A stretch of DNA of 64,000 nt from Erythrobacteraceae bacterium WH01K (GTDB taxonomy: Bacteria; Pseudomonadota; Alphaproteobacteria; Sphingomonadales; Sphingomonadaceae), in contig CP115966.1 in NCBI GenBank assembly GCA_027941995.1, positions 1,736,001-1,800,000 of the forward strand. The letters are read 5' to 3'. A model generated the notes under the pieces. It saw only the letters and a program-made list of their open reading frames with translations, was not told the origin of the DNA and made no database searches. Below, one piece after another: positions 9,699 to 20,957 of this stretch. The first letter of the stretch is position 1. Every line of letters starts with the position of its first letter. The position numbers and the translations under genes were made by a program.

Positions 9699-11033
9699 CT
9701 ATCGTCCCGGATATACTGGAAACTGGTTGCACAACTGACTGACGCGTTCCTGCACGCTTCGTTCCACCTGGGCGTCTCCGTCCGGCCCGTTTTTGCTCAG
9801 TCCGTCGACGACTTCGGCAATCAGCTTGCCGATGGTGCGAAACTCCGCAGGACCGAAGCCGCGGGTCGTGCCTGCCGGCGTGCCGAGGCGAATGCCGCTG
9901 GTGACGAACGGGCTGCGGGTGTCAAACGGGATGCCGTTCTTGTTACAGGTGAGCCATGCGCGGTCGAGGCCCTTCTCCGCGGCCTTGCCGGTAACATCCT
10001 TGCCCGACAGGTCGACCAGCATGGAATGGTTGTCCGTGCCGCCCGACACGATGCGCAGGCCGTTTTCCTCCAGGCTTGCAGCGAGGGCGCGGGCGTTCTC
10101 GACGACGCTTGCGGCATAGGCCTTGAACTCGGGACGCAGCGCCTCGCGGAAGGCAACGGCCTTGGCCGCGACGACGTGCATCAGCGGACCGCCCTGCATT
10201 CCGGGGAAGACCGCCATGTTGATCGGCTTGGTCAGTTCCTCGTCGTTCCACAGGATCACGCCTGAACGCGGACCGCGCAGCGATTTGTGCGTGGTCGTGG
10301 TGACGACGTCGGCATGGGGGAAGGGCGAGGGATGCGCGCCGCCCGCGACCAAGCCGGAAATGTGGCTCATGTCGACCATCAGATAGGCGCCGACCTCGTC
10401 CGCGACCCGGCGGAATGCTTCCCAGTCCCAGACGCGCGAATAGGCGGTGCCGCCGGCGATGATCAGCTTCGGCTTGTGCTCCTTCGCGGTCGCCATCACG
10501 GCGTCCATGTCGATCAGTTCGTCTTCCTGCCGCACGCCGTAGGCGACGGGATTGAACCACTTGCCGCTCATGTTGACGGGGCTGCCATGGGTCAGGTGTC
10601 CACCGGAATTGAGATCCAGCCCCATGAAGGTGTCGCCCGGCTGCAGCAACGCGAGGAAGACCGCCTGGTTCATCTGGCTGCCCGAATTGGGCTGGACATT
10701 GGCGAAGTTGCAACCGAACAGTTCCTTCGCCCGGTCGATCGCCAGTGTCTCGACGACATCGGCATAGTCGCAGCCGCCGTAATAACGCTTGCCGGGATAG
10801 CCCTCGGCGTATTTGTTGGTGAAGACGCTGCCCGTCGCTTCCAGCACGGCGGTGGAGGCAATGTTCTCGCTCGCGATCAGTTCGATCTTGTCCTGCTGCC
10901 GGGCCAGTTCCTTGTCGATCGCGGCCGCGATTTCGGGATCGGCCGTCGCCAGGTCGTCATGCCAGAAACGGTTCATGTCGGCGGTACGGGCGTCGATCTG
11001 GTCGGGGGTGGTCTGGTCGGGGGCAGTGCTCAT
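9699..11033 (-). CDS. glyA: Serine hydroxymethyltransferase
   Basis: 444 residues. It interconverts serine and glycine, charging tetrahydrofolate with a one-carbon unit. Signatures are [10 protein letters not shown], the [14 protein letters not shown] region, and the PLP-binding lysine in [11 protein letters not shown] near residue 250. The first 20 or so residues before MNRFWHDDL are poorly conserved in character, so a start at the second Met is possible. It lies 11 bases downstream of rpiB and heads the glyA-nrdR-trmJ series. Confidence 0.97.
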   Translation of the reverse strand: MSTAPDQTTPDQIDARTADMNRFWHDDLATADPEIAAAIDKELARQQDKIELIASENIASTAVLEATGSVFTNKYAEGYPGKRYYGGCDYADVVETLAIDRAKELFGCNFANVQPNSGSQMNQAVFLALLQPGDTFMGLDLNSGGHLTHGSPVNMSGKWFNPVAYGVRQEDELIDMDAVMATAKEHKPKLIIAGGTAYSRVWDWEAFRRVADEVGAYLMVDMSHISGLVAGGAHPSPFPHADVVTTTTHKSLRGPRSGVILWNDEELTKPINMAVFPGMQGGPLMHVVAAKAVAFREALRPEFKAYAASVVENARALAASLEENGLRIVSGGTDNHSMLVDLSGKDVTGKAAEKGLDRAWLTCNKNGIPFDTRSPFVTSGIRLGTPAGTTRGFGPAEFRTIGKLIAEVVDGLSKNGPDGDAQVERSVQERVSQLCNQFPVYPGR

Positions 11034-11044
11034 GACGGGTCTCT

Positions 11045-11479
11045 TCAGGCAGGATTGGAAAGCTTGTCGACGCGGCGCTGGTGGCGGCCCCCGGCAAACT
11101 CGGTATCGAGGAAGGCGGTGACGCAGGCTTTCGCCATTTCGATCCCGGTCAGGCGGGCGCCGATGGCGAGGCAGTTGGCATCATTGTGTTCGCGCGCAAG
11201 GCTGGCGCTGAGCGGTTCTGAAACCAGCGCGCAGCGGACCTGCGGATTGCGGTTCACGCTCATCGAGATGCCGATGCCGCTGCCGCACAGCGCAATCCCG
11301 CGCTCCGCTGTGCCGTCCGCGACGACGCCGGCCAGCTTGTAACCGTAATCGGGATAATCGACGCTGTCGCCGCTATCGGGGCCGAGGTCGGCAACTTCGT
11401 GCCCGATCTCGACGAGCCACTCGCGCAGTTCGGCTTTCATGGAGAGGGCGGCATGGTCTGAGGCAATGGCAATACGCAT
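11045..11479 (-). CDS. rpiB: Ribose 5-phosphate isomerase B
   Basis: 144 residues starting [15 protein letters not shown], the classic RpiB/LacAB opening. The catalytic Cys lies in [11 protein letters not shown] and the substrate loop in [14 protein letters not shown]. It interconverts ribose 5-phosphate and ribulose 5-phosphate. The frame is open far upstream, but the family starts at this Met. Probably the first gene of the leftward rpiB-glyA-nrdR operon. Confidence 0.95.
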   Translation of the reverse strand: MRIAIASDHAALSMKAELREWLVEIGHEVADLGPDSGDSVDYPDYGYKLAGVVADGTAERGIALCGSGIGISMSVNRNPQVRCALVSEPLSASLAREHNDANCLAIGARLTGIEMAKACVTAFLDTEFAGGRHQRRVDKLSNPA

Positions 11480-11630
11480 GGCGCGCCTATAGGGGAGGGC
11501 GGCGATTCCCTCCACCCCCGACATCGGGTTGTAGGGTGCTTTGCACAGGGAAGGCGGGCGCGCGTCCGTCGCGGTTGCGCCCACTGTCCGGAACGCGCAT
11601 TCAGGGGCGGAACGAGGGGAAACCGAACGA

Positions 11631-13322
11631 ATGCGCCACCTGCCTGTCATCGCCGCGATTATCGGGGCCTTCATCCTTGCGATCATCGGTACGACGCCGC
11701 CCCGTGATGCAGGGCTATCTGCCCCGGGCACTGCATTCTCGGCCGCCCGTGCGATGCAGGACGTGGAGATTATCGCAAGAGAGCCGCACGTGACCGGATC
11801 GCAGGCCAATGCCGAGGTGCGCGAACATATCGCCGGCCGCCTGCAGGCCATCGGCATGGAGGTGTCGACCACGCAGGGGCTGGTGCCGGAACAGGGCCTC
11901 GACAAGTTCGGGAACTGGAGCGGATCGCGGCCCGACGCGCTGACGTTCACGAATATCATCGGCGTTCTGCCGGGCCGGGACCGGTCCAAGCCCGCATTGC
12001 TGCTGATGGCCCATCACGACACGGTTTGGAACTCGCCCGGCGCTCCGGACGATACGGCGGGCGTTGCCGCCATCATCGAGACGCTGCGCGCTTCGCAGGC
12101 GCAGGGCCCGCTGGAACGCGACGTGATCGCCCTGTTCACCGATGCGGAGGAACTCGGGCTGGTCGGCGCGCGCCAGTTCTTCGGCGAGAACCCGCTTCGC
12201 GCTCGCGTTGGAGCCGTCGTCAATCTGGAAGCGCGGGGTGGGGGCGGGCGCACCACGCTGTTCCAGACATCGCCAAACAATGGCGGGGCGGTGGAAGCCT
12301 ACGCCGGCGCTGTCGCCACGCCCGGCGGCTCTTCGCTGGCGACATTCGTGTACGAGACCTTGCCCAACGATACCGACCTCACTCCGGCGCTGGAGCTGGA
12401 CGTCACCGCGTACAACCTCTCCTTCATCGGTCGCCCGGGGCTCTATCACTCGCCATTGGCGACGCCTGCCAATCTCGACCGGGGTTCGCTGCAGGACATG
12501 GGGGAGCAGACCCTGGCTCTCACCCGTACCTTGGGCGAGGCGCAGGCGCTTCCCGAGGCGGCGCCCGACGCCACGTTCTTCGATGTTTTCGGCCTGTTCG
12601 TCCTGCACTACGGCACGGTCACGGGCTGGATCCTGCTGGGCCTGACAATCCTGCTGCACATCTTTGCGATCCGCACGAACGAGGCAATGATTGCGCCCCG
12701 CAACCGCGTCTGGCGATCGGTGGGCGCGTCCATGGGCGTAATCGTAGGTGGCGGCGCGCTGCTTTACCTGCTGAACCTCGTGTCGGGCGCGGGCGCTGCG
12801 GGAAGTTATTACGACCGCCTGGCAGCCATACCGTATCTGGAAGCGCAGGCCCTGCTCGTCTGCGCGGGCGCCCTTGCGGTTACAGCGCCGCTATGGGCCG
12901 GGCGGAAGGGAACGCTTTTCGGGCTGGTGCTGGCCATCGCCGCGCAAGTCATTGCGCCGATCACGACGTTCATCATCGTGTTCCCGTTGCTGGTGGTCGG
13001 GGTAGCCGGGTTTGTGAGCCATTTTCTGCCGGAACGCATCGGGCTGGCGGTCAAAGTCGTGGGCGGCGCCATCGCCGGTGGCTTCCTGCTGCAATACGGG
13101 CACCAGTTGATGCAGGGTGTGGGGCCGGACATGCCCTCTGTCACTGCCCTGCTGGCCGCGCTTGCCATTCCGGCTCTGGGAATGCTGGTGCCGCGTTCGG
13201 ACGGAAAAGATTCCTCGCGCATTGCGGCAATTTGCCTGCTTGCGGCTTTGGCGATCGCATTGCTCGTCCGGTTCGATCCGGTAGCGGATACCGTCGCCGA
13301 TTATGCTAGCATGAAGGGTTAG
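11631..13322 (+). CDS. Membrane-bound M28 family zinc metallopeptidase
   Basis: 563 residues. There is an N-terminal anchor (about residues 5-20, VIAAIIGAFILAIIG), then an M28 catalytic domain with zinc ligands in LLMAHHDTVWNSPGAPDDTAG and the Glu pair in FTDAEELGLVGA. The last 220 residues are largely hydrophobic and form about seven to eight membrane spans, so the peptidase faces the periplasm from a polytopic anchor, as in Fxna/ERMP1-like proteins. The start 11631 was chosen for the MRHLPVIAAII anchor. It stands alone between divergent rpiB and convergent DUF2059. Confidence 0.88.
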   Translation: MRHLPVIAAIIGAFILAIIGTTPPRDAGLSAPGTAFSAARAMQDVEIIAREPHVTGSQANAEVREHIAGRLQAIGMEVSTTQGLVPEQGLDKFGNWSGSRPDALTFTNIIGVLPGRDRSKPALLLMAHHDTVWNSPGAPDDTAGVAAIIETLRASQAQGPLERDVIALFTDAEELGLVGARQFFGENPLRARVGAVVNLEARGGGGRTTLFQTSPNNGGAVEAYAGAVATPGGSSLATFVYETLPNDTDLTPALELDVTAYNLSFIGRPGLYHSPLATPANLDRGSLQDMGEQTLALTRTLGEAQALPEAAPDATFFDVFGLFVLHYGTVTGWILLGLTILLHIFAIRTNEAMIAPRNRVWRSVGASMGVIVGGGALLYLLNLVSGAGAAGSYYDRLAAIPYLEAQALLVCAGALAVTAPLWAGRKGTLFGLVLAIAAQVIAPITTFIIVFPLLVVGVAGFVSHFLPERIGLAVKVVGGAIAGGFLLQYGHQLMQGVGPDMPSVTALLAALAIPALGMLVPRSDGKDSSRIAAICLLAALAIALLVRFDPVADTVADYASMKG

Positions 13323-13349
13323 GGCCCCGGCAGCCGCCCTGGCCGGTAA

Positions 13350-13934
13350 TCAGGCCGGGTCAGCCGTGCCTTGCGCCTGCTCCATGAAATACGCTTCGAG
13401 GTCGGCAATCATCCGCGCCTGCAACTCCCGCGTATAGCGATGGAGTTCCTCGAAATACGGGCCATTGGCGGATGTCAGGGCCGGATGGTTCATCAGGCCC
13501 GGCGACTGCTCGAAAAACGCTGCTCCCGCCGGGGTGGACGCAAAATTCCGGATCGCAACCAGTTCGGTCAGCGTGAATGTGTCGGCATAGGCAATTGCCG
13601 TCGCGTCCATCAGCCTCGGAATATGCCGCGCCATGATCGGGCGCAGGCCGCGAAGGCCCTCGACCAATCCCTCTTCCAGGATATGGCGCGCCCCTTCGTC
13701 GTCGATTTCGTCGAGATTGCGCGAGCCTGCGATCTGCGCACCCAGCGACTGCGCCATCTCCACGATGGTATCCTCGCGCGTTTCGGGAGGATACATGGCT
13801 GCAATAATGTCCCGGGCGACCTGCAGCGACTCCACGGAAACATCGCTCGTCGCAACTGCATCCTGCCCGACCGCAGGCGCGGGCAGGCTTATCGCCGCCA
13901 GCGCTGCAGCGGCAAGGAATGCGCGCTTCCTCAC
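13350..13934 (-). CDS. DUF2059 family secreted protein
   Basis: 194 residues. A Sec signal ends PAPAVGQD (about residue 22). The C-terminal part contains [20 protein letters not shown], typical of DUF2059 (function unknown). The start is a GTG at 13934 that overlaps the rpoD stop as GTGA, so translation is probably coupled to the end of the sigma-70 message. No ATG start is available before the signal peptide. Confidence 0.8.
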   Translation of the reverse strand: MRKRAFLAAAALAAISLPAPAVGQDAVATSDVSVESLQVARDIIAAMYPPETREDTIVEMAQSLGAQIAGSRNLDEIDDEGARHILEEGLVEGLRGLRPIMARHIPRLMDATAIAYADTFTLTELVAIRNFASTPAGAAFFEQSPGLMNHPALTSANGPYFEELHRYTRELQARMIADLEAYFMEQAQGTADPA

Positions 13935-15946
13935 TGGTCCAGGAAGCTGCGCATCTTGCGTGAACGGCTCGGGTGCTTGAGCTTCCTCAGCGCCTTTGCC
14001 TCGATCTGGCGGATACGTTCGCGGGTCACGGAGAACTGCTGGCCGACCTCCTCCAGCGTGTGATCGGTGTTCATGCCGATGCCGAAGCGCATGCGCAGCA
14101 CGCGTTCCTCGCGCGGGGTCAGGCTGGCGAGGACGCGGGTGACGGTTTCCTTCAGGTTCGCCTGGATCGCGGCATCCACCGGGATGATCGCGTTCTTGTC
14201 CTCGATGAAATCGCCCAGGTGCGAATCTTCCTCGTCGCCGATCGGCGTTTCCAGGCTGATCGGTTCCTTGGCGATCTTCATCACCTTGCGAACCTTTTCC
14301 AGCGGCATGGAAAGGCGCTCTGCCATTTCCTCCGGCGTCGGCTCGCGGCCCTGCTCGTGCAGGAACTGGCGGCTCGTGCGAACCAGCTTGTTGATCGTCT
14401 CGATCATGTGGACAGGGATGCGGATCGTGCGCGCCTGGTCGGCGATAGAGCGGGTAATCGCCTGCCGGATCCACCACGTCGCATAGGTGCTGAACTTGTA
14501 CCCACGGCGGTATTCGAACTTGTCGACCGCCTTCATCAGGCCGATGTTTCCTTCCTGGATCAGGTCGAGGAACTGCAGGCCGCGATTGGTGTATTTCTTG
14601 GCGATGGAAATCACGAGGCGCAGGTTCGCCTCGACCATTTCCTTCTTCGCGATGCGTGCCTCGCGCTCCGCCTTCTGCACCATGTTCACGATACGGCGGA
14701 ATTCGGGCAGGCTCATGCCGGTGGCGCTGGCGATGTCGGCAATCTCGACGCGGATGCGTTCGATGGATGCGCCTTCCTTCTCGGCGAAGGCGGCCCATTT
14801 CTTGTCCTTCTTCACCCGGTCCTTCAGCCAGTTATCGTCCAGCTCGTTGCCGATATAGGCCTGCAGGAAGTCGGCGCGCTTGACCTTGTGACGTTCGGCA
14901 AGGCGCAGCATCTGGCCGCCCAGCGCCGTCAGGCGGCGGTTGAAGGCGTAGAGGTTGTCGACCAGGAATTCGATCTTGGTCGCGTGGAACTGCATGCTTT
15001 CGACTTCCGCCGTCAGTTCCTCGCTCAGGCTCTCGTATTTCTTTTCCTTCGCCGCCGGGAAGGCTTCGCCGCGGCCCAGCGTTTCCACGCGTTCGCTCTG
15101 CAGCTTCTCGAACTTCTTGAACAGCGAGGTGATGCGGGCGAAGCGCTCGATGGCATCCGGCTTCAGCGCGGCTTCCATCTGGGCAAGGGACATGGTGTTG
15201 TCCTCTTCCTCCTCGTCGTCCTTCTTCTTGGCCGAACCGCCTTCACCGTCCTCGCCGTCATCCTCGTCGTGGTCGGAATCGTCCTCCTCGTCGACGATGG
15301 TGGGGCCGGCGGTCTCTTCCGAAATCTCGCCGTCGTCATCGTCGTCGGCATCATCGGCCATCTTGTCGGCCGGCGGTTCCTTCGACAGCATCGCGTCGAG
15401 ATCGAGGATCTCGCGCAGCTGCATTTCCTCGTTGTTGAGCGCTTCGGACCACTGGATGATGGCGTGGAAGGTGATCGGGCTTTCGCACAGGCCCATGATC
15501 ATCATGTCGCGTCCGGCCTCGATCCGCTTGGCGATGGCGATCTCGCCTTCGCGGCTGAGCAGTTCGACCGCGCCCATTTCACGCAGGTACATGCGGACGG
15601 GATCGTCCGTGCGTTCGCCCGTCGTCGTCTTCTTCGCAGCGGCTGCGGGCTTCTTCTTGTCGTCCTTCGAACCGTCGGCGGCGATCTCGGCGACTTCGCT
15701 TTCCTTCTCCGCCTCGGCCTCGGCTTCCTCATCGTTTTCCACGATCTGGACGCCCATTTCGGACAGGGCGGTCTGGATATCCTCGATCTGGTCGGGGCCG
15801 ATATCGGAAGGCAGGGCGGCGTTCAGCTCGTCAAAGGTAACGTAGCCTTTCTTCTTCGCCTTGGTGATCAGTTTCTTGATCGACGCTTCTTTCATGTCGA
15901 TCAGCGGAGCGTCTTCGCCCTGCTTCGATTTCGCCTTGGACGCCAT
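13931..15946 (-). CDS. rpoD: RNA polymerase primary sigma factor (sigma-70)
   Basis: 671 residues, against 613 in E. coli. Region 1.1 is N-terminal ([20 protein letters not shown]); region 1.2 contains [12 protein letters not shown]; regions 2-4 are intact, with [38 protein letters not shown] and the C-terminal [23 protein letters not shown]. The non-conserved region between 1.2 and 2.1 is very acidic (runs of D and E near residues 200-250). The start at 15946 is 11 bases after the dnaG stop, giving the usual dnaG-rpoD pair. Confidence 0.98.
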   Translation of the reverse strand: MASKAKSKQGEDAPLIDMKEASIKKLITKAKKKGYVTFDELNAALPSDIGPDQIEDIQTALSEMGVQIVENDEEAEAEAEKESEVAEIAADGSKDDKKKPAAAAKKTTTGERTDDPVRMYLREMGAVELLSREGEIAIAKRIEAGRDMMIMGLCESPITFHAIIQWSEALNNEEMQLREILDLDAMLSKEPPADKMADDADDDDDGEISEETAGPTIVDEEDDSDHDEDDGEDGEGGSAKKKDDEEEEDNTMSLAQMEAALKPDAIERFARITSLFKKFEKLQSERVETLGRGEAFPAAKEKKYESLSEELTAEVESMQFHATKIEFLVDNLYAFNRRLTALGGQMLRLAERHKVKRADFLQAYIGNELDDNWLKDRVKKDKKWAAFAEKEGASIERIRVEIADIASATGMSLPEFRRIVNMVQKAEREARIAKKEMVEANLRLVISIAKKYTNRGLQFLDLIQEGNIGLMKAVDKFEYRRGYKFSTYATWWIRQAITRSIADQARTIRIPVHMIETINKLVRTSRQFLHEQGREPTPEEMAERLSMPLEKVRKVMKIAKEPISLETPIGDEEDSHLGDFIEDKNAIIPVDAAIQANLKETVTRVLASLTPREERVLRMRFGIGMNTDHTLEEVGQQFSVTRERIRQIEAKALRKLKHPSRSRKMRSFLDQ

Positions 15947-15957
15947 AGGGTATCGTC

Positions 15958-17859
15958 TCAATCTCTTTGCGCGCCGTCTGCCGGTTCCGGCGTGGGCGGG
16001 GTGGTATCTTCGTTTCCGGACGCTGTGCCGTCATCCTCGGCATCGGCCCGCATGCTTGCCATTTGGCCGAGTCGCGCCTCGAATTCCAGCTTTCGCTTCA
16101 ACAATCTCTGCTGATCGGCGAAAGCTCCTTCGGGGTCGGTGGCGAACCGGGCCGTGGCTGCGGCAAGCGCAGCCTCCAGCGCCGGTCGTTCGACCAGCAA
16201 CGAAACGGCTTCAGCCAGGCTCTCGCGCGCAACCTGCGGATCGGTCCCTTCTCTGAGGAAGGCGAAACGAGTCTTATCCGGGGGCGCAATGTGTCCGGCA
16301 GCGCCCGATATGGGCGTTTCGCCGGTGTCTTCAAGCGGTTCGAGCGAATCGAGTAGTGGATTAATCGCAGCCGCGACTTTCGGGTCACGCTCGGCGAGGT
16401 CCGAGAGGTCTTCGCAGTGGCGATCGAGCTGGTCGGGGAAGCGCACCAGCCCGCCGACGACGGCGGACAGCAGCGCATCCCTGTTCGATCCGCCCGCCAG
16501 CATCCGCAGGCTGTTGCGCGCAGCAGGCGTGACCACGGGGCGGGCAGGAAAATTCCGCCCTTTCCAGTCGCCCTTCTTCCAGGTGTTCTCGCGCCGGGGG
16601 AAGGCGAAGGCGGAAAACCGGTCGAGCAATTCGCGGCGGTAGAGCGCGCGGATATCCTCGTCCGCGATCGTATCGACATGGGCCAGCAGCCGTGATTTCA
16701 GTCCGGCCTTTGCCTCCGGGCTGTCCAGCGGCTGCGCATCGCGTTCGCTCTCCCACAGGGTGTCGAGCAGGCTGGCCGGGCTGGCGAGCAGCGTTTCCAT
16801 CGCGCGGACCCCGCGTTCCTTCAGCAGGTCGTCGGGGTCCATGCCCTTCGGCATCCGGACTATACCCAGCGAATGACCGGGACGCAGGAGCGGCAGGGCG
16901 CGTCCGACGGCGCGCATGGCGGCGCGCTGCCCGGCTGCATCGCCGTCGAAGCACAGGACGGGGCGTTCGACCATTCGCCACAACAGCTCGATCTGCCGCT
17001 CCGTCAGCGCCGTGCCGAGCGGGGCCACCGCGTCCTCTATCCCCGCATTGGCAAGCGCGATGACGTCCATGTAGCCTTCCACGACAACCACCCGTCCGCT
17101 CTGGCGCGAGGCCGGGCTGGCGCGGTGTTGGTTGTAGAGGACATTGCCCTTGTCGAAGAGCGGCGTGTCGGGCGAGTTCAGGTATTTCGCCACGCCATCA
17201 CGGTTGTCGAGGATGCGTCCGCCAAACGCGATGACACGGCCGCGCGCGTCCTGGATCGGCAGCATCAGGCGGTCGCGGAAACGGTCATAGCTGTTGCCGT
17301 CATCGGCCGCGATCCGCATCCCGCTCTCGACCAGCATGGCCGCGTCGAACGATCCCAGCGCGCCGGGCAGGGCCTGTTTCTCATCGGGTGCATAGCCGAA
17401 GCCGAATTCCCGCACGACCGCATCGCTGAACCCACGCGAGGCCAGATAGCGCCGCGCCTTCGCCCCGGCATCGGATGCCAGCCGGTCGACGAAGAATTCC
17501 TGCGCCGCGCCGGTCACGTCGATCAGGCTGGCGCGTTTCTCCGCCCGTTTCGCGGCGACGGGATCGGGAGCGGGGACATCCATCCCGGCTTCCGCCGCCA
17601 GTTCCTTCACCGCGTCCATGAAACCGAGGCCGCGCTGGTCGGTCATCCAGCGGATCACGTCCCCATGCGCACCGCAACCGAAGCAGTGGTAAAACCCCTT
17701 TTCATCGCTGACGGTGAAGCTGGGCGTGTTCTCGTTATGGAAGGGGCAGCACGCCTTCCATTCCCGGCCCGCCTTCTGCAGCTTGGTCGTGCGCTGGATG
17801 ACGCTGGAAAGCGTGATCCGCGCACGCAATTCATCCAGCCATTGGGGAGACAGCGCCAT
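15958..17859 (-). CDS. dnaG: DNA primase
   Basis: 633 residues. The N-terminal zinc-binding domain is [14 protein letters not shown] ... [17 protein letters not shown] domain near residues 255-340 has [13 protein letters not shown] and [14 protein letters not shown]. The C-terminal DnaB-interaction region is divergent. Primase makes RNA primers at the replication fork. I chose the Met of [15 protein letters not shown] because DnaG normally begins just there. It lies directly upstream of rpoD on the same strand. Confidence 0.97.
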   Translation of the reverse strand: MALSPQWLDELRARITLSSVIQRTTKLQKAGREWKACCPFHNENTPSFTVSDEKGFYHCFGCGAHGDVIRWMTDQRGLGFMDAVKELAAEAGMDVPAPDPVAAKRAEKRASLIDVTGAAQEFFVDRLASDAGAKARRYLASRGFSDAVVREFGFGYAPDEKQALPGALGSFDAAMLVESGMRIAADDGNSYDRFRDRLMLPIQDARGRVIAFGGRILDNRDGVAKYLNSPDTPLFDKGNVLYNQHRASPASRQSGRVVVVEGYMDVIALANAGIEDAVAPLGTALTERQIELLWRMVERPVLCFDGDAAGQRAAMRAVGRALPLLRPGHSLGIVRMPKGMDPDDLLKERGVRAMETLLASPASLLDTLWESERDAQPLDSPEAKAGLKSRLLAHVDTIADEDIRALYRRELLDRFSAFAFPRRENTWKKGDWKGRNFPARPVVTPAARNSLRMLAGGSNRDALLSAVVGGLVRFPDQLDRHCEDLSDLAERDPKVAAAINPLLDSLEPLEDTGETPISGAAGHIAPPDKTRFAFLREGTDPQVARESLAEAVSLLVERPALEAALAAATARFATDPEGAFADQQRLLKRKLEFEARLGQMASMRADAEDDGTASGNEDTTPPTPEPADGAQRD

Positions 17860-17950
17860 GTACGCGAATATCGCCCCAAAGCCGGTTTCGTTCAAGTCGC
17901 CATAATGGCTTCTCTACGATGAGATTCCCGCTCGGGAGGAGGGCAGATCG

Positions 17951-18730
17951 TCAGGACGACGCGCGCGCCGCAGGGGCGGGCGCATCGCAGGCATTGACCG
18001 CATCGCCGTCTTCCGCCGGGTAGGGGCCCTGGCCGCTGGCCGTGCTGTAATTCGCCGTGACCTCGTACCGTTCGGCAGGACCGGCCGGGGGCAGGGTGGA
18101 TTGCCAGTAGAAGGTGAGCGGTTCGCCCTGTTCCCACTGGTCGCCGCCTTCGCCTGCATCGATCGTCCATGCCAGCGCGCCGTCGCGGCACGTCACCGTC
18201 ACCATTACCTTGTCACCCACGGCGGCATTCGCTTCCAAGCGGGAAAAGCCTGCGTTGCCCGTGAAACCGTGGGCGGGGCCGGTCATTCGAAACATTTCGG
18301 CCAGTTCGATGTCGGACGAATCGGCACCGTCCCCGCTGCCGGTCGCGGGATCGTTGTCCTCGCCGGGATAGACGGTGTGGACATAGGTGTAGATCGTGCC
18401 TTCGGGCGCTTCGGAGGGGTCGCACGTAGCCATACCCGCAGGGCAGGCGACATAGCTGGTCATGTCGGCAAAGGCGCCCGCATCGTTGGACATCGCCACC
18501 TTAACGTCCGGGCCGCGCGGTCCGATTATTTTTGCGCCCAGTTCCAGGTCGGCGAAATCGCCGGCCTCGATCGCATTGGCCAGCAATGCCGCCTCGCCGT
18601 CGGTCGTGGCGGCTTCCAGCTCGGCATCGGCGGCATAACGATCGGTGGATTCGTCGACCGGCTCCGCGCATCCGGCCAGGATCAGGGCCAGGGTTGCCGG
18701 GGCGGCGAGAGCAGCGGTCTTGCGGATCAT
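17951..18730 (-). CDS. Hypothetical lipoprotein
   Basis: 259 residues. The N-terminus MIRKTAALAAPATLALILAGC is a lipoprotein signal with a good lipobox (LAGC, Cys 21). The mature part is acidic, with a probable disulfide pair in VACPAGMATCDPSE and another single Cys pair further on (VTCRDG, NACDAP). No family recognised. Its start is 1 base from the yqeY stop, so it is the middle gene of a yqeY-lipoprotein-dnaG run. Confidence 0.75.
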   Translation of the reverse strand: MIRKTAALAAPATLALILAGCAEPVDESTDRYAADAELEAATTDGEAALLANAIEAGDFADLELGAKIIGPRGPDVKVAMSNDAGAFADMTSYVACPAGMATCDPSEAPEGTIYTYVHTVYPGEDNDPATGSGDGADSSDIELAEMFRMTGPAHGFTGNAGFSRLEANAAVGDKVMVTVTCRDGALAWTIDAGEGGDQWEQGEPLTFYWQSTLPPAGPAERYEVTANYSTASGQGPYPAEDGDAVNACDAPAPAARASS

Positions 18731-18731
18731 A

Positions 18732-19181
18732 TCAGAAGCTTTCCTTCACGAGTTTCGAGGCGAGGCCCATGTCCAGCGAAGCGCCGTGCTTCGCCTTTAG
18801 TTCCCCCATGACCTTGCCCATATCCTTAATGGATTCAGCGCCCGTGACGGCCTTTGCCTCGGCAATCGCGGCCTTCGTTTCGGCCTCGTCCATCGTGCGG
18901 GGCAGGAATTCCTCGATTACCGCCAGTTCGCGGCGTTCCTGCGCGGCCAGTTCCTCGCGGCCGCCTTCCTCGTACATGGTTATCGATTCGCGGCGCTGCT
19001 TGGCCATTTTGGTGAGAACATCGGTCACCAGCTCGTCGTCGGGGACCTCTTTCGAGGCGGTCCGCATCTCGATGTCGCGGTCCTTGATCTTCGCCCCGAT
19101 CAGGCGGAGCGCCGCGGTGCGGTCCTTGTCCTTCGCCTTCATGGCAGTGACGGTTTCGGCCTTGATCTGATCGCGGAGCAT
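18732..19181 (-). CDS. GatB/YqeY domain-containing protein
   Basis: 149 residues. Full-length YqeY-like protein starting MLRDQIKAETVTAMKAKDK, with IEEFLPRTMDEAE and the tail ESIKDMGKVMGELKAKHG, all typical. YqeY resembles the tRNA-binding tail of GatB, and its exact role is unknown. In alphaproteobacteria it often precedes dnaG-rpoD, as here. The 161 bases to carA must contain the divergent promoters; TTGACG at 19263-19268 is a possible -35 element for carA. Confidence 0.93.
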   Translation of the reverse strand: MLRDQIKAETVTAMKAKDKDRTAALRLIGAKIKDRDIEMRTASKEVPDDELVTDVLTKMAKQRRESITMYEEGGREELAAQERRELAVIEEFLPRTMDEAETKAAIAEAKAVTGAESIKDMGKVMGELKAKHGASLDMGLASKLVKESF

Positions 19182-19342
19182 AAATGTCGTTTCCTGTGGA
19201 TGGATTGGCGCCGGCAGCGCGTATTGCCGCCCTCATAGCGAATAAATGCAGCGCCGCCACGCTTGACGCAGGCACGCCACCTGCTTAGCGGGTGGGGCTT
19301 AGCGACATTGCCGGAAAACCCCTGACTCGGAGCGCCCCTTTT

Positions 19343-20524
19343 ATGGCTTCTGCCGACATTACCCCTGCGCAGCCCAAAGGCGCGACGGGTCTCCTCTTGC
19401 TGGCCGACGGTACGGCATTGTGGGGCCATGGTTTCGGCCATATCGGCAGCGCCGTCGGCGAGGTGTGCTTCAACACCGCAATGACCGGTTACCAGGAGGT
19501 GATGACCGATCCCAGCTATGCTGCGCAGATCGTCACCTTCACCTTCCCCCATATCGGCAATGTCGGCAGCAATGCCGAAGACATCGAAAGCCGGGTAGAG
19601 GCAGCCGTGGGCTGCATCGTGCGCGAGAACGTGACGCCCGACAGCAATTTCCGCAGCAAGCAGCTGTTCGACGAATGGATGCGGGAGAACGGGAAGATCG
19701 GCCTGAGCGGCATCGATACCCGCGCGCTGACCCGTTATATCCGCCTGAACGGGGCACCCAACGCCGTGATCGCGCACGAACCGCATGGCCAGTTCGACCT
19801 TCCCGCCTTGCTGAAGCGGGCGCAGGATTGGGCCGGGTTGGAAGGCATGGACCTGGCGGGGCGCGTTTCGCGGAAGAAACAGGAAGACTGGGAAGGCGGC
19901 TGGTGGTCGCTGGGCAAGGGTTATGGACGCGCCTCGCGGCAGGCAAAGCCCCATGTCGTCGCGATCGATTACGGGTCGAAGGACAATATCTTCCGCAACC
20001 TCGTGAAGGCGGACGCGCGGGTGACGGTGGTTCCGGCGCGAACCTCGCTTGAGGATATCCTCGCGCTGAAGCCGGACGGCGTGTTCCTGTCCAACGGGCC
20101 CGGCGATCCGGCGGCGACGGGCGAATATGCGGTGCCGGTGATCAGAGGCTTGCTGGAACGCGACGTGCCGCTGTTCGGTATTTGCCTGGGCCACCAGATG
20201 CTGGCGCTGGCCGCGGGCGCGAAGACGACCAAGATGCACCAGGGCCATCGCGGCGCCAACCACCCGGTTCAGCGGGTCGGCGAGGGCTGGGGGGAAACGC
20301 AGGGCCTTGTCGAGATCACGAGCATGAACCACGGCTTCGCGGTCGATGGCGAGACCTTGCCCGAGGGCGTCGAGCAGACCCATGTGAGCCTGTTCGACGG
20401 CTCGAATTGCGGCATCGCGATCAGCGGAAAGAAGGCGTTCGGGGTGCAGTACCACCCGGAGGCCTCGCCGGGTCCGCAGGACAGCTTCTACCTGTTCGAG
20501 AAGTTTGTGGGGATGTTGGGTTGA
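19343..20524 (+). CDS. carA: Carbamoyl-phosphate synthase, small (glutaminase) subunit
   Basis: 393 residues. The N-terminal CPSase small-chain domain contains MTGYQEVMTDPSYAAQI. The class I glutamine amidotransferase domain has the catalytic Cys in FGICLGHQM and the His-Glu pair in QYHPEASPGP. It hydrolyses glutamine and passes ammonia to CarB for arginine and pyrimidine synthesis. I chose ATG 19343 (MASADITPAQ). It ends TGA 20522-20524, sharing one base with the ATG of the gene inserted before carB. Confidence 0.97.
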   Translation: MASADITPAQPKGATGLLLLADGTALWGHGFGHIGSAVGEVCFNTAMTGYQEVMTDPSYAAQIVTFTFPHIGNVGSNAEDIESRVEAAVGCIVRENVTPDSNFRSKQLFDEWMRENGKIGLSGIDTRALTRYIRLNGAPNAVIAHEPHGQFDLPALLKRAQDWAGLEGMDLAGRVSRKKQEDWEGGWWSLGKGYGRASRQAKPHVVAIDYGSKDNIFRNLVKADARVTVVPARTSLEDILALKPDGVFLSNGPGDPAATGEYAVPVIRGLLERDVPLFGICLGHQMLALAAGAKTTKMHQGHRGANHPVQRVGEGWGETQGLVEITSMNHGFAVDGETLPEGVEQTHVSLFDGSNCGIAISGKKAFGVQYHPEASPGPQDSFYLFEKFVGMLG

Positions 20525-20957
20525 TGAATCCGCCTGACCAAGATTCCCTCGAGAGTTCGCTTCTCTGTATTCTTTACGAGAAGTCAAATGGACGTAATCA
20601 TTTCGAAAGCGCTACGCAACTGGCAACACTATTTAGACCACCAATTACGCAGGAGCGGGTCAAGATTGGATTGCGGAGTTTAGCAGAACGAGGTCTCGCT
20701 ATACGAGATGCCGATTTACCAGGTGGATATGAAATCTCTCGCGAAGGTATTGATTGGGTAGAAGATGAGTTCGCTATCTCTTTCAGTGAACCGAATTTCA
20801 CCTTTCAGCGCCGCCGCAATCCTGGAAGCCTTCCGGAACCCAAAACCGCCAAAGAAACCGATTGGTCTGAATCTGGGGCTCGGGCGACTTGGATTGGGGT
20901 TTTCGTCGCTATCGGGATCGGCGCCGTCACAATTGCAATAATGAAGGGCTGGCTCTA

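Noticed and set aside
13973-16114. Long + strand open frame opposite rpoD
   Set aside because: Composition is the complement of rpoD codons (Leu/Val/His-rich), with no family match and no ribosome-binding site.
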